DNA from: Caldithrix sp.
GTDB lineage: Bacteria; Zhuqueibacterota; Zhuqueibacteria; Oceanimicrobiales; Oceanimicrobiaceae
Length of the DNA: 6,698 bases
Assembly: GCA_004357015.1 (NCBI GenBank)
Contig: SMXE01000122.1
Span: forward strand, 1-6,698
Direction of reading: 5' to 3'
The position numbers and the translations under genes are program-made. Of this stretch, positions 1 through 5,070 are shown piece after piece (position 1 is the stretch's first letter; each line of letters starts with the position of its first letter). The notes beneath the pieces are model-generated. The model ran no database searches. It had not been told where the DNA came from and saw only the letters and a list, made by a program, of their open reading frames with translations.

Positions 1-1664
1 AGCTTATTCTGGGTGTGCGAAAAATGCAAATTCGTGCGCAACGTACGGTAGGCCTCACTCACCGGCGACTTCGGCCTGAAGTGAGTAACCAGTCGCAAAC
101 TCGCTGCATCACTAGCAGAAGCGTGATTGTTTTTCTTGCTGGTTGTACCATCAATGGTGCTTATCAGCATTTCAGAATCAATTTGTGGAATCGTTGCTAG
201 TAGTGATAAACCGAGATGGTCGATTTCCTCAACTCGCCGCACCGACGTATCCAGCATTTCACGCAAGAAGGTTATACCGGTGCCCAAAGCCAGTCCCAGA
301 ATTATACCGACAATCAGATTTACTTTTTTCTTTGGTGAAATTGGATCAGGCGATGGCTCTGCCTTGTCCAAAATCTGCACTTTGCCGATCTGACCGGCCT
401 GCTTGATGCGTGATTCTTCGTACTTTTCGCGCATCATCATGTAAAGGCTTTCATCCACCTTACGATTCCGTTCCAGGCGAGCGAGCTGCACATTCTTTTC
501 CGGAAGCAACTCGAGTTTTACATTGTAGCTGTCGACAACGCGCTTTAGACCATCGGCGCGGGCCTCAAGGGCGATAAGCTCAGTTTCGGCTTCAAGTATC
601 TGAACCACCAGCTCCTGCGCCTGTGCAAGCGGGTCGTCTGCGGGTAGGCCGCTCATAATAAGAATACGAATCTCCTCTGTCAGGCGTCTTTTGATGCCGT
701 CGAGTTTCTGCTGCTCAACACGCACCTGAGGTTCACGCCTGTCAACACCTTGAGAGAGGAATACTGCAATGTTCCTTTCAATTTCAGCCAATTCGGTCCG
801 AAGCTCTAAAATCAACGGACTCGATACCTGCGAGATCTCGGCCTCGAGCGTCTCCTTGCTTTTCCCAAGCTGGTTTTTCAGAAATTCGAGCCGTTTGTTT
901 GTCACCTCAAAGTTGATCAGGGCTTCTTTGTACAAGCTCTCAAATTGCGCTCCCTGCGCAACAATCTGTGAAGCCTCATCGCCGAGCGAAGCGATTTTCT
1001 CATTTTCCATGAAATCCTTCAAATTCTCTTCGCTCAACTTGAGATCCTGTTCTTTGCGCGAAAGTTGTTCTTCAATAAACCGCACGACCTGAGAAATTTC
1101 ACCCTGAGTCAGGTCGCGATCCATCTCCTGATAAACAGTCACGACCGATTCCGCCAAATAGGCAGCTTCGAAAGGACTCGACGCTCGTACCTTGATCGCA
1201 ATGAGATCCGTGTCGCGTACAGGTTGAACAGTAATGGACCCGCGTAACTGATTGAGGATATTGCGAAAAGCCCCTTCCTCGTCCATTCCCCGAAGAAGCG
1301 CCAGCGAGTCCCGCTCGGGTGAAGATAGCAACCGCTGCAGTACTGATTGGTTTAGAGAACGACTCTTGAGGATTTCAACTTGATTATTGATGAGAGTTCG
1401 CTGCTTTGAAAGTCCGGACACATTGAAGAGCGACGCCCCCATGCCCTGTTTTTCATCGATCATGATGATGGTTGAGGCTTCATAGACCGGCGGAGTGGTA
1501 AAGGTGTAATAACTCACCACCGTCATCGTCACCAGAAAAGCAGTCAGTATTATCCATCGACCTCGATAAAGAATAGCGAGGTAATCCTTGAGTGAAATCT
1601 CTTTGTTGTTAAGGCCATTCAACCCGTGTCCGTTTGCCCCGAAAGTATTGTTTGTTTGCGCCAT
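1..1664 (-). CDS. Wzz/Wzc-type polysaccharide co-polymerase, probable BY-kinase, C-terminus cut by window edge
   Basis: This inner-membrane protein would set polymer length and drive export in Wzy-dependent polysaccharide synthesis. The frame is open from ATG at 1664 to the left edge (554 complete codons), with an AAAGGA ribosome site a few bases upstream. A Wzz domain covers about residues 22-110, with a first membrane segment near 37-57. A long helical, coiled-coil-prone periplasmic part follows (about 185-400), then a GNVR-like stretch near 386-423 (LLPEKNVQLARLER). A proline-rich motif (PSPDPISPKKK, 437-447) precedes the second membrane segment (about 449-471). The cytoplasmic part reaches EAYRTLRTNL at 537-546, the sequence that leads into the kinase domain of Wzc/CapB-type BY-kinases. 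The Walker motifs and tyrosine-rich tail would lie outside the window. The SLBB gene is 43 bases upstream. Family is sure; the attached kinase is inferred from the EAYRTLRTNL linker. Confidence 0.93.
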   Translation of the reverse strand, partial: MAQTNNTFGANGHGLNGLNNKEISLKDYLAILYRGRWIILTAFLVTMTVVSYYTFTTPPVYEASTIIMIDEKQGMGASLFNVSGLSKQRTLINNQVEILKSRSLNQSVLQRLLSSPERDSLALLRGMDEEGAFRNILNQLRGSITVQPVRDTDLIAIKVRASSPFEAAYLAESVVTVYQEMDRDLTQGEISQVVRFIEEQLSRKEQDLKLSEENLKDFMENEKIASLGDEASQIVAQGAQFESLYKEALINFEVTNKRLEFLKNQLGKSKETLEAEISQVSSPLILELRTELAEIERNIAVFLSQGVDRREPQVRVEQQKLDGIKRRLTEEIRILIMSGLPADDPLAQAQELVVQILEAETELIALEARADGLKRVVDSYNVKLELLPEKNVQLARLERNRKVDESLYMMMREKYEESRIKQAGQIGKVQILDKAEPSPDPISPKKKVNLIVGIILGLALGTGITFLREMLDTSVRRVEEIDHLGLSLLATIPQIDSEMLISTIDGTTSKKNNHASASDAASLRLVTHFRPKSPVSEAYRTLRTNLHFSHTQNK

Positions 1665-1707
1665 AATATCCTTTGCTCTATTCCCTCTCTAATGCACCAT
1701 CATCCAT

Positions 1708-2247
1708 CTAATTTGCAAGCCTATCCATGATTACTACGACAGATGCGAAAGCCGCAATCACACTGAACATAGAGTTCAAACCAAAAAATCCTTTGATCTT
1801 GTGACCCCGCGACTGGGGAATCAGCACTGTGTCGCCAGCCTGAAGAATGGGAATATTCCAGATTTCGCCGGTCTTCAGGCTTTCCTTCACGTTCGCTTCA
1901 ATTATGGGCACTTTCTGGCTACGGCCATTTGTGGCGTCATGCCCATTATAGGCAAGTGACTGCTCTCCGCCACGAATAATGCTCACTTTGGCCAGATCCG
2001 CGCCGTCGATGGGACCGCCAGCAAAAGAGATCAGTGAAATGAGATCTGTATTTCGCGGCACCACGTACTGCCCGGGTTTTTGCACGTATCCCCAGACATT
2101 CACCGTCATCAGTATCTGATCCTTATCACCAAGATGATACTGTGCAGCGCTGGTAACTATCGTTGCGTCAGCCTGTTGTCCGAAAGCCACACTCGTCGGC
2201 GACAGAGTTAGCATCAAAACGACGATTGCACAGAGTTTTCTATTCAT
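1708..2247 (-). CDS. Small secreted SLBB-domain polysaccharide export protein
   Basis: Probable periplasmic partner of the Wzc-type protein encoded next. I chose ATG at 2247 (179 residues) because GAGAGA lies four bases upstream; an in-frame ATG at 2259 would add MREK before the signal peptide. Residues 1-23 form a signal peptide (RK, a hydrophobic core, then A-F-G before QQ). One SLBB (soluble ligand-binding beta-grasp) domain follows at about 48-140, with the typical GYVQKPGQY (53-61) and LISFAGGP (72-79). The C-terminus, about 158-175, is hydrophobic and may be a membrane anchor. No lipobox is seen, and the N-terminal Poly_export domain of Wza proteins is missing, so this is not a complete Wza outer-membrane channel. 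The start overlaps the end of the NusG-like frame by eight bases, suggesting translational coupling. It looks intact; similar short SLBB proteins exist beside Wzc genes. Confidence 0.85.
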   Translation of the reverse strand: MNRKLCAIVVLMLTLSPTSVAFGQQADATIVTSAAQYHLGDKDQILMTVNVWGYVQKPGQYVVPRNTDLISLISFAGGPIDGADLAKVSIIRGGEQSLAYNGHDATNGRSQKVPIIEANVKESLKTGEIWNIPILQAGDTVLIPQSRGHKIKGFFGLNSMFSVIAAFASVVVIMDRLAN

Positions 2248-2590
2248 TTTCTCTCTCATAGGTTGTGTTCAAAGGAATCGCACTGTGAAGGACTAATCGT
2301 TGCGGTGTAAATTCGGCAGCAGTTCCAGCTCGTCGGGAATGCATGGATTGCAATACGGCGTATCGCTCCTTGGCATCAGCATAGACAGATACATAAGATG
2401 GCAACAATAGCTCTTCGATTACTGTGATCCGGTCACTCCAAACTCGATGGACCCGATGCAGTGGCAGAAACGATTTCAGGTCTTTTCTTGTATGATCGAG
2501 ATGAATCTCTTTCTCGTACCGAGGCCTGGTGTAAACCGCGTACCAGTAACGTGTTGCGGTAGTCGGCGGAAGTTTATATACCTTGCCCAT
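2240..2590 (-). CDS. NusG/RfaH/UpxY-family antiterminator, NGN domain only, probably degenerate
   Basis: Specialised NusG paralogues bind RNA polymerase and let it read through long polysaccharide operons. ATG at 2590 has a strong AAGGAGAG site. Residues 16-77 are a good NGN domain: WYAVYTRPRYEKEIH, then KSFLPLHRVHRVWSDR and LLLPSYVSVYADAKERYAVLQ. After that the family similarity stops. The usual segment through G-x-P and the C-terminal KOW domain are absent, and the frame ends at 116 residues against roughly 165-180 for the family. In a different frame, about 2291-2344 reads IPDELELLPNLHRND, which resembles the IPDxEIExL segment that normally follows the NGN core. This suggests a deletion with a frame change. 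RLVLHSAI near the end of the open frame may be a KOW remnant, which is speculative. It overlaps the SLBB gene start. NGN identity is clear; function is doubtful. Confidence 0.8.
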   Translation of the reverse strand: MGKVYKLPPTTATRYWYAVYTRPRYEKEIHLDHTRKDLKSFLPLHRVHRVWSDRITVIEELLLPSYVSVYADAKERYAVLQSMHSRRAGTAAEFTPQRLVLHSAIPLNTTYERENE

Positions 2591-2760
2591 TTTCTCTCCT
2601 TGCTCAGCGCGTGAAAATAAGCTGGATAAAGCTCCGCCAGGTCAGTCACAGAGGCCTGGCGGTGTGAATAAGAAGAACTGTGTTGCTATCCTAGCAAACT
2701 GCTTAAAAAATAAAGAAAGGTGAATGGCTACGACTCGTAAAAGATCAAGAAACGCAAATG
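2591..2760. other. Leader/intergenic region before the NusG-like gene
   Basis: The 170 bases between the epimerase stop and the NusG-like start hold no gene. On the minus strand the order is an AT-rich stretch with a T-run (2704-2711), a 6-bp inverted repeat TTGCTA/TAGCAA (2684-2698) that contains the weak extended -10-like TGCTAGGAT, the GC-rich hairpin at 2634-2662, and the ribosome site of the NusG-like gene. I see no convincing -35 box, so a separate promoter is possible but unproven. Confidence 0.4.
2634..2662 (-). promoter_or_regulatory. GC-rich leader hairpin upstream of the NusG-like gene
   Basis: CCGCCAGG (2634-2641) and CCTGGCGG (2655-2662) form a perfect 8-bp stem with a 13-base loop; a T-G and a C-G pair could lengthen it inward. 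It lies about 45 bases before the NusG-like start in an otherwise AT-rich gap. On the minus strand it is followed by AGCTTTATCC, without a proper T-tract, so it does not look like a standard terminator. It could be a leader RNA structure, perhaps a recruitment or pause site for an antiterminator. The structure is seen; the role is inferred. Confidence 0.45.
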
Positions 2761-3099
2761 CTATTTGTGTTTGAGGGACCAGTCAACTGTCCTCTTTAAA
2801 CCTTTCTCAAATTTGATTGCCGGTGAATACTTGAGGAAATTGACGGCACGCGAAATATCTGCAAAAGAATTGCGCACATCTCCAGGTCTCGGGTCAGCAA
2901 AAACCGGATTCAAATCCTTGCCAAGGATCCGGTTGAGTAAAATCACCAGCTCCTGAACTGAAACCGTTTCGCCACATGCACAGTTGAAAATTCTTTCTTC
3001 GGGCAATTTTTCGATCTCACAGGCTTGCAAATTGGCTTGCACCACGTTCTCAACAAAAGTGAAATCCCGCGTTTGTTGACCATCGCCAAAAATGGTCAC
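2761..3099 (-). pseudogene. C-terminal fragment of NAD-dependent sugar-nucleotide epimerase (extended SDR)
   Basis: This is the C-terminal part of the same epimerase whose N-terminus is at 3096-3356, in a different frame. It begins at the deletion joint with VTIFGDGQQTRDFTFVENV, the segment well known from UDP-glucose/UDP-GlcNAc 4-epimerases and their relatives (I-x-G-D-G-x-Q-x-R-D-F-x-x-V). It continues through FNCACGETVSVQEL and PRPGDVRNSFADISRA to the normal C-terminus (DWSLKHK). The GTG at 3099 overlaps the TGA of the upstream fragment as GTGA, so re-initiation is formally possible, but I see no ribosome site. The substrate-side half alone, without the Rossmann core and the Tyr-x-x-x-Lys catalytic pair, should be inactive. 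Confidence 0.85.
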
Positions 3100-3356
3100 A
3101 CGCCGATGCTGCGGGGTACCGAAGGTAAAGCCGCCTGGTGAATAATAAAATCCACCTCATCGACAGCCCGATAAACAGTGCTCAAAGATCGGATATCACC
3201 TTCTATCATATCAACATCGCTTGAAAAATCCTCTATATTCTCTCTCCGTCCAGTAGAAAAATTATCGAGCACCCGAACATGTTGCCCTCTTTGCAGCAGT
3301 TCCTCAACGATGTTGGAACCTATAAACCCGGCACCACCTGTCACCAAGTATCTCAT
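3096..3356 (-). pseudogene. N-terminal fragment of NAD-dependent sugar-nucleotide epimerase (extended SDR)
   Basis: The intact enzyme would interconvert or oxidise a nucleotide sugar for polysaccharide synthesis in the cytoplasm. ATG at 3356 has GAGGA seven bases upstream and begins MRYLVTGGAGFIGSNIV, with the NAD-binding G-x-x-G-x-x-G at residues 7-13 and the adenosine-binding Asp at 31. The frame continues through IEGDIRS (51-57) and HQAALPSVPRSI (73-84), then meets TGA two codons later. Family members of about 310 residues continue here with the N-x-x-G-T, Ser and Tyr-x-x-x-Lys region. That whole part, about 110 codons, is missing, and the C-terminal part resumes in another frame at once. 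The upstream helical-protein gene ends 16 bases earlier, so the two are co-transcribed. It is a broken gene unless the assembly is at fault. Confidence 0.87.
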
Positions 3357-3372
3357 GTAAGGATCCTCTTTA

Positions 3373-3720
3373 TTATTGCCCAATCTCTCGCTGCAGGCAT
3401 AACAACTGTTCCAACTCAGCCGAGCTGTCGCCAAAGGTTGCTTTGGCGGCATTCCGAACACGTTTTGTCAAGTCCCACAACTGACTCAAAATGATATTTC
3501 TTTCGCGAATGGCACGGGCGCGTTCCTGTTTCAGAGCCTCAGCACACTCTACATGCTGCTGCGCATCGGCCAGCTTCTCTAGAAAGAGCTCCATGTTCAA
3601 ATTGGGCACAGAGAGTTTTTCCCCCACAATCCTCCACCCGTTCTGTACTGTCTGAGCCTGCTCCAAGGCATCCCTGGGAAAACTCGATACTCTTTCCTTT
3701 TTCACGTTGTTCGTTTGCAT
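3373..3720 (-). CDS. Uncharacterised helical protein, first gene of the exopolysaccharide operon
   Basis: I do not recognise a named family. I chose ATG at 3720 (115 residues) because GAGAG lies nine bases upstream; ATG at 3729 would sit directly on that site, and an in-frame TTG at 3753 is less likely. The protein is soluble, charged and almost wholly helix-forming, with no signal peptide or membrane segment. Two parts look conserved in style: FPRDALEQAQTVQNGWRIVG (14-33) and LWDLTKRVRNAAKATFGDSS (81-100), joined by an amphipathic segment rich in A, E and Q (about 44-78) that could form a coiled coil. I recall similar short proteins only as hypothetical entries. Its stop is 16 bases before the epimerase start, so it leads that operon. 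A scaffold or regulatory role is possible but not shown. Confidence 0.7.
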   Translation of the reverse strand: MQTNNVKKERVSSFPRDALEQAQTVQNGWRIVGEKLSVPNLNMELFLEKLADAQQHVECAEALKQERARAIRERNIILSQLWDLTKRVRNAAKATFGDSSAELEQLLCLQREIGQ

Positions 3721-3749
3721 AGCGAACATCTCTCGTTCGTTCTCGAAAA

Positions 3750-3799
3750 ACAAAATTTCTTACATACTATCGATGTAAGGCTCAAAAACTAAATTTTGT
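3750..3799 (-). repeat. Nested inverted repeat in the leader of the exopolysaccharide operon
   Basis: An outer perfect 9-bp pair, ACAAAATTT (3750-3758) and AAATTTTGT (3791-3799), encloses an inner perfect 7-bp pair, CTTACAT (3759-3765) and ATGTAAG (3773-3779), with a 7-base loop. The two stems adjoin on one side and are separated by an 11-base bulge on the other. Read on the minus strand, the structure ends in TTTTGTTTTT just before the ribosome site of the 3720 gene. It could act as a weak, AU-rich attenuator or as a translation-controlling hairpin. The pairing is seen; the role is inferred. Confidence 0.5.
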
Positions 3800-3821
3800 G
3801 ACACTCGAATTAATATGAATG

Positions 3822-3840
3822 ACAGAAACACAATTTCTGT
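3822..3840 (-). repeat. Short perfect hairpin in the leader
   Basis: ACAGAAA (3822-3828) and TTTCTGT (3834-3840) pair perfectly over 7 bp with a 5-base loop. It lies in the presumed untranslated leader between the TATAAT box and the nested repeat. No T-tract follows it on the minus strand. The stem is AT-rich, so stability is modest. Confidence 0.4.
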
Positions 3841-3868
3841 TTTCGAAATAGAAAATTCTTTTGCGATC

Positions 3869-3906
3869 ATTATACTGTAAGAGTCGGCAGCAGGTCGTGC
3901 TTACAG
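3869..3906 (-). promoter_or_regulatory. Candidate promoter with operator-like inverted repeat for the exopolysaccharide operon
   Basis: The minus strand has a perfect TATAAT at 3874-3869. Directly upstream of it, CTGTAAG (3900-3906 on the minus strand) and CTTACAG (3875-3881) form a perfect 7-bp inverted repeat separated by 18 bases, covering the spacer and the weak -35 region (about CGACCT, poor match). A poor -35 box plus a symmetrical element over it fits a regulated promoter. Transcription would start near 3862 and give a leader of about 140 bases. The core GTAAG also occurs in the nested repeat at 3773-3779. Confidence 0.4.
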
Positions 3907-3954
3907 GCATGGCTCCTCCCTGAATTCGGACGAAACATAGAAATTGTTAAGTCC

Positions 3955-4102
3955 TTACCCTAAGTTGGCCTTCTCAAAGAACGCCAGACTTTGCTCCTTT
4001 TCATAAATCGCCCGAGCACCGGAAACATAGGCCCGTCAGCGCTTGCGCAAAGGCATCAAAGGTAATATATCCAATTAAAAAACCAAGGCTTGTGTTAATC
4101 AT
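3955..4102 (-). pseudogene. Possible frameshifted small gene, unrecognised
   Basis: From ATG at 4102 the first frame reads MINTSLGFLIGYITFDAFAQ and continues ALT. A change of frame at about 4030-4036 then gives RAYVSGARAIYEKEQSLAFF and EKANLG, ending at TAA (3955-3957). Both halves have protein-like composition, and together they span 49 codons plus one extra base. I recognise no family. The start lacks a clear ribosome site and lies inside the terminator-like hairpin, which argues against it. EIIC would be expected at this position in a mannose-type PTS operon, but the sequence does not resemble EIIC enough to claim that. It may be a relic, a sequencing error in a real small gene, or chance. 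Confidence 0.25.
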
Positions 4103-4114
4103 TTCACACACAAG
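4077..4114 (-). terminator. Terminator-like hairpin downstream of EIIB
   Basis: On the minus strand CTTGTGT (4114-4108) and ACACAAG (4095-4089) form a perfect 7-bp stem with a 12-base loop, followed after six bases (CCTTGG) by a run of six T. It lies 70 bases beyond the EIIB stop, where a terminator for the hpf-hprK-PTS operon would fit. The T-run is further from the stem than usual and the stem is not GC-rich, so strength is uncertain. Confidence 0.4.
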
Positions 4115-4183
4115 TCGCTCTGTTAGCAGACGTAAAATTTGGGAAATAAGACAAACGGGGAGACAGGTGGTAATATGTAGTGA

Positions 4184-4663
4184 TCAGCGCAGCTTAAGCT
4201 TTTGGGTAAGGTCTACGGGTTTGCAGGTGGGAACATCTCTTGCTTCCAGGGTTACGTTATTGCGCACGAGATAACGGAAGTGCTCCAAATCGGTGTCATC
4301 GATGAAAACATAGTTGGCAATCTTGCGCTTTCCCTCGTGATAGTGCATTCCGCCGACGGTTACTCTCTCGATCTTGACGCCCCTCTCCATCAGCCGAACA
4401 AGTACTGCCGGAGAACTCACGATGAGAAATATGCGTTCCTTCTTTGTCTTGTCATCACCGAGGAGCCTGGCGGTTCCATCTATGGTGCAGACTGAAGTCT
4501 CGTATTCCGTGGCGGCATCCTGATAAATTTCGCTTTCCCAATCGCAACTGGCAATTTCATCGTCACAAAGAATAAGTCTATCCGGCTCGATGTCTGGGCA
4601 CCACCCCACGACAACCTGGCCGTGTATAAATCTATCATCAATTCTCACCATCTCAAGTGACAT
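4184..4663 (-). CDS. PTS mannose/fructose/sorbose-family EIIB component
   Basis: This cytoplasmic phosphocarrier takes phosphate from EIIA on a histidine and would pass it to a sugar with EIIC and EIID. It has 159 residues, the normal length. The N-terminus MVRIDDRFIHGQVVVGW carries the active His at residue 14, in the family signature R-x-D-x-R-x-x-H-G-Q-V. VGGMHYHEGK near residue 104 and the C-terminal EARDVPTCKPVDL are also typical. The start follows the EIIA stop by 21 bases; a weak GAGAG site precedes it, and this spacer contains a tandem CGCCTAA repeat (4674-4688, plus strand). No EIIC or EIID gene follows in the window, so it may act in regulation or with subunits encoded elsewhere. 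Confidence 0.93.
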   Translation of the reverse strand: MSLEMVRIDDRFIHGQVVVGWCPDIEPDRLILCDDEIASCDWESEIYQDAATEYETSVCTIDGTARLLGDDKTKKERIFLIVSSPAVLVRLMERGVKIERVTVGGMHYHEGKRKIANYVFIDDTDLEHFRYLVRNNVTLEARDVPTCKPVDLTQKLKLR

Positions 4664-4684
4664 GGGAAGCTCTCGCCTAAGCGC

Positions 4685-5065
4685 CTAAAGATGTGATATT
4701 CCGCGAATGCCATCTGCCAGCATAACTTCGCCAAGTTCTTCGAAACGATACTTCTTGTGCTTGGTGATAAATGAAAGTAGCAGCGACAGATTCAGTCCTG
4801 AAATAACTTTCACCCTCTCATGTTCGCGTGCAATCTTTGCTGCCGCGTGCCAGCAACTGCCGCCCCGTAAACTGACCAAAATAAAAAGCCCATCCTCAAG
4901 GTGACTTGACTCAATCAGATGGGCGATTCTTTCCTGTAATCGGGTTGGGCCAAGTGCATCGCAATTCAGCGTGAAAACATTCTCACATTCTCCCGCGATG
5001 CGCCGGCTCGCCTCCACAAATGCCGGGGCAATGTTACCATGGCTAATTAAGAGGCAACGCACCAT
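4685..5065 (-). CDS. PTS mannose-family EIIA component
   Basis: Cytoplasmic phosphocarrier between HPr and EIIB; 126 residues, matching a stand-alone EIIA-Man domain. The N-terminus VRCLLISHGNIAPAFVEA has the phosphorylated His at residue 9, following the family pattern (I/L-x-x-H-G). The second conserved region, normally D-x-x-G-G-(S/T)-P-x-N, reads SLRGGSCWHAA here, so the Asp and Asn are replaced while Gly-Gly-Ser is kept. VKVISGLNLSLLLSF corresponds to the usual V-x-x-G-x-N-L-P-M-L segment with Pro lost. The start is five bases after the hprK stop, which suggests translational coupling. Phosphoryl transfer is likely retained because the His is present, but the substitutions make its rate uncertain. 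Neighbouring hprK and EIIB point to one phosphorelay. Confidence 0.9.
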   Translation of the reverse strand: MVRCLLISHGNIAPAFVEASRRIAGECENVFTLNCDALGPTRLQERIAHLIESSHLEDGLFILVSLRGGSCWHAAAKIAREHERVKVISGLNLSLLLSFITKHKKYRFEELGEVMLADGIRGISHL

Positions 5066-5070
5066 CTGAC

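Larger units (their letters stand above)
3721..4183. other. Gene-poor stretch between the PTS operon and the exopolysaccharide operon
   Basis: This 463-base stretch has no intact long gene. From the EIIB side it holds a terminator-like hairpin (4077-4114), a possible frameshifted 49-codon relic (3955-4102), an inverted repeat against a TATAAT box (3869-3906), and an AT-rich leader with two further inverted repeats (3822-3840 and 3750-3799). The 3750-3880 part is clearly more AT-rich than its surroundings. No tRNA, CRISPR or insertion-sequence end is recognisable. Confidence 0.6.

Noticed and set aside
127..406. Overlapping plus-strand open frames of 87-88 codons near the left edge
   Set aside because: They are antisense to the second membrane segment and linker of the Wzc-type protein, whose frame is continuous through the region.
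2650..2668. Resemblance of GGCGGTGTG / GGCGGAGC to the RfaH ops element (GGCGGTAGCGT)
   Set aside because: Only the GGCGG core matches, and that core is one arm of the hairpin; the match is too short to call an ops site.
2756..2768. CAAAT/ATTTG mini-palindrome at the epimerase stop as a terminator
   Set aside because: The stem is 5 bp and AT-rich, and no T-run follows directly.
3750..3906. Inverted repeats as ends of a MITE or insertion sequence
   Set aside because: The three repeats have different sequences, and no target-site duplication, transposase remnant or second copy is visible in the window.
3782..3910. 42-codon minus-strand frame starting at 3910 behind a GGAGGAG sequence
   Set aside because: It starts inside the operator-like repeat, contains the TATAAT box, and its translation (MPVSTTCCRLLQYNDRK and onward) looks like random AT-rich sequence. 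A leader peptide cannot be fully excluded, but the promoter reading is better supported.
4674..4688. Tandem CGCCTAA repeat between the EIIA and EIIB genes
   Set aside because: Two 7-base copies that include the EIIA stop codon; too short and isolated to be more than a small duplication.
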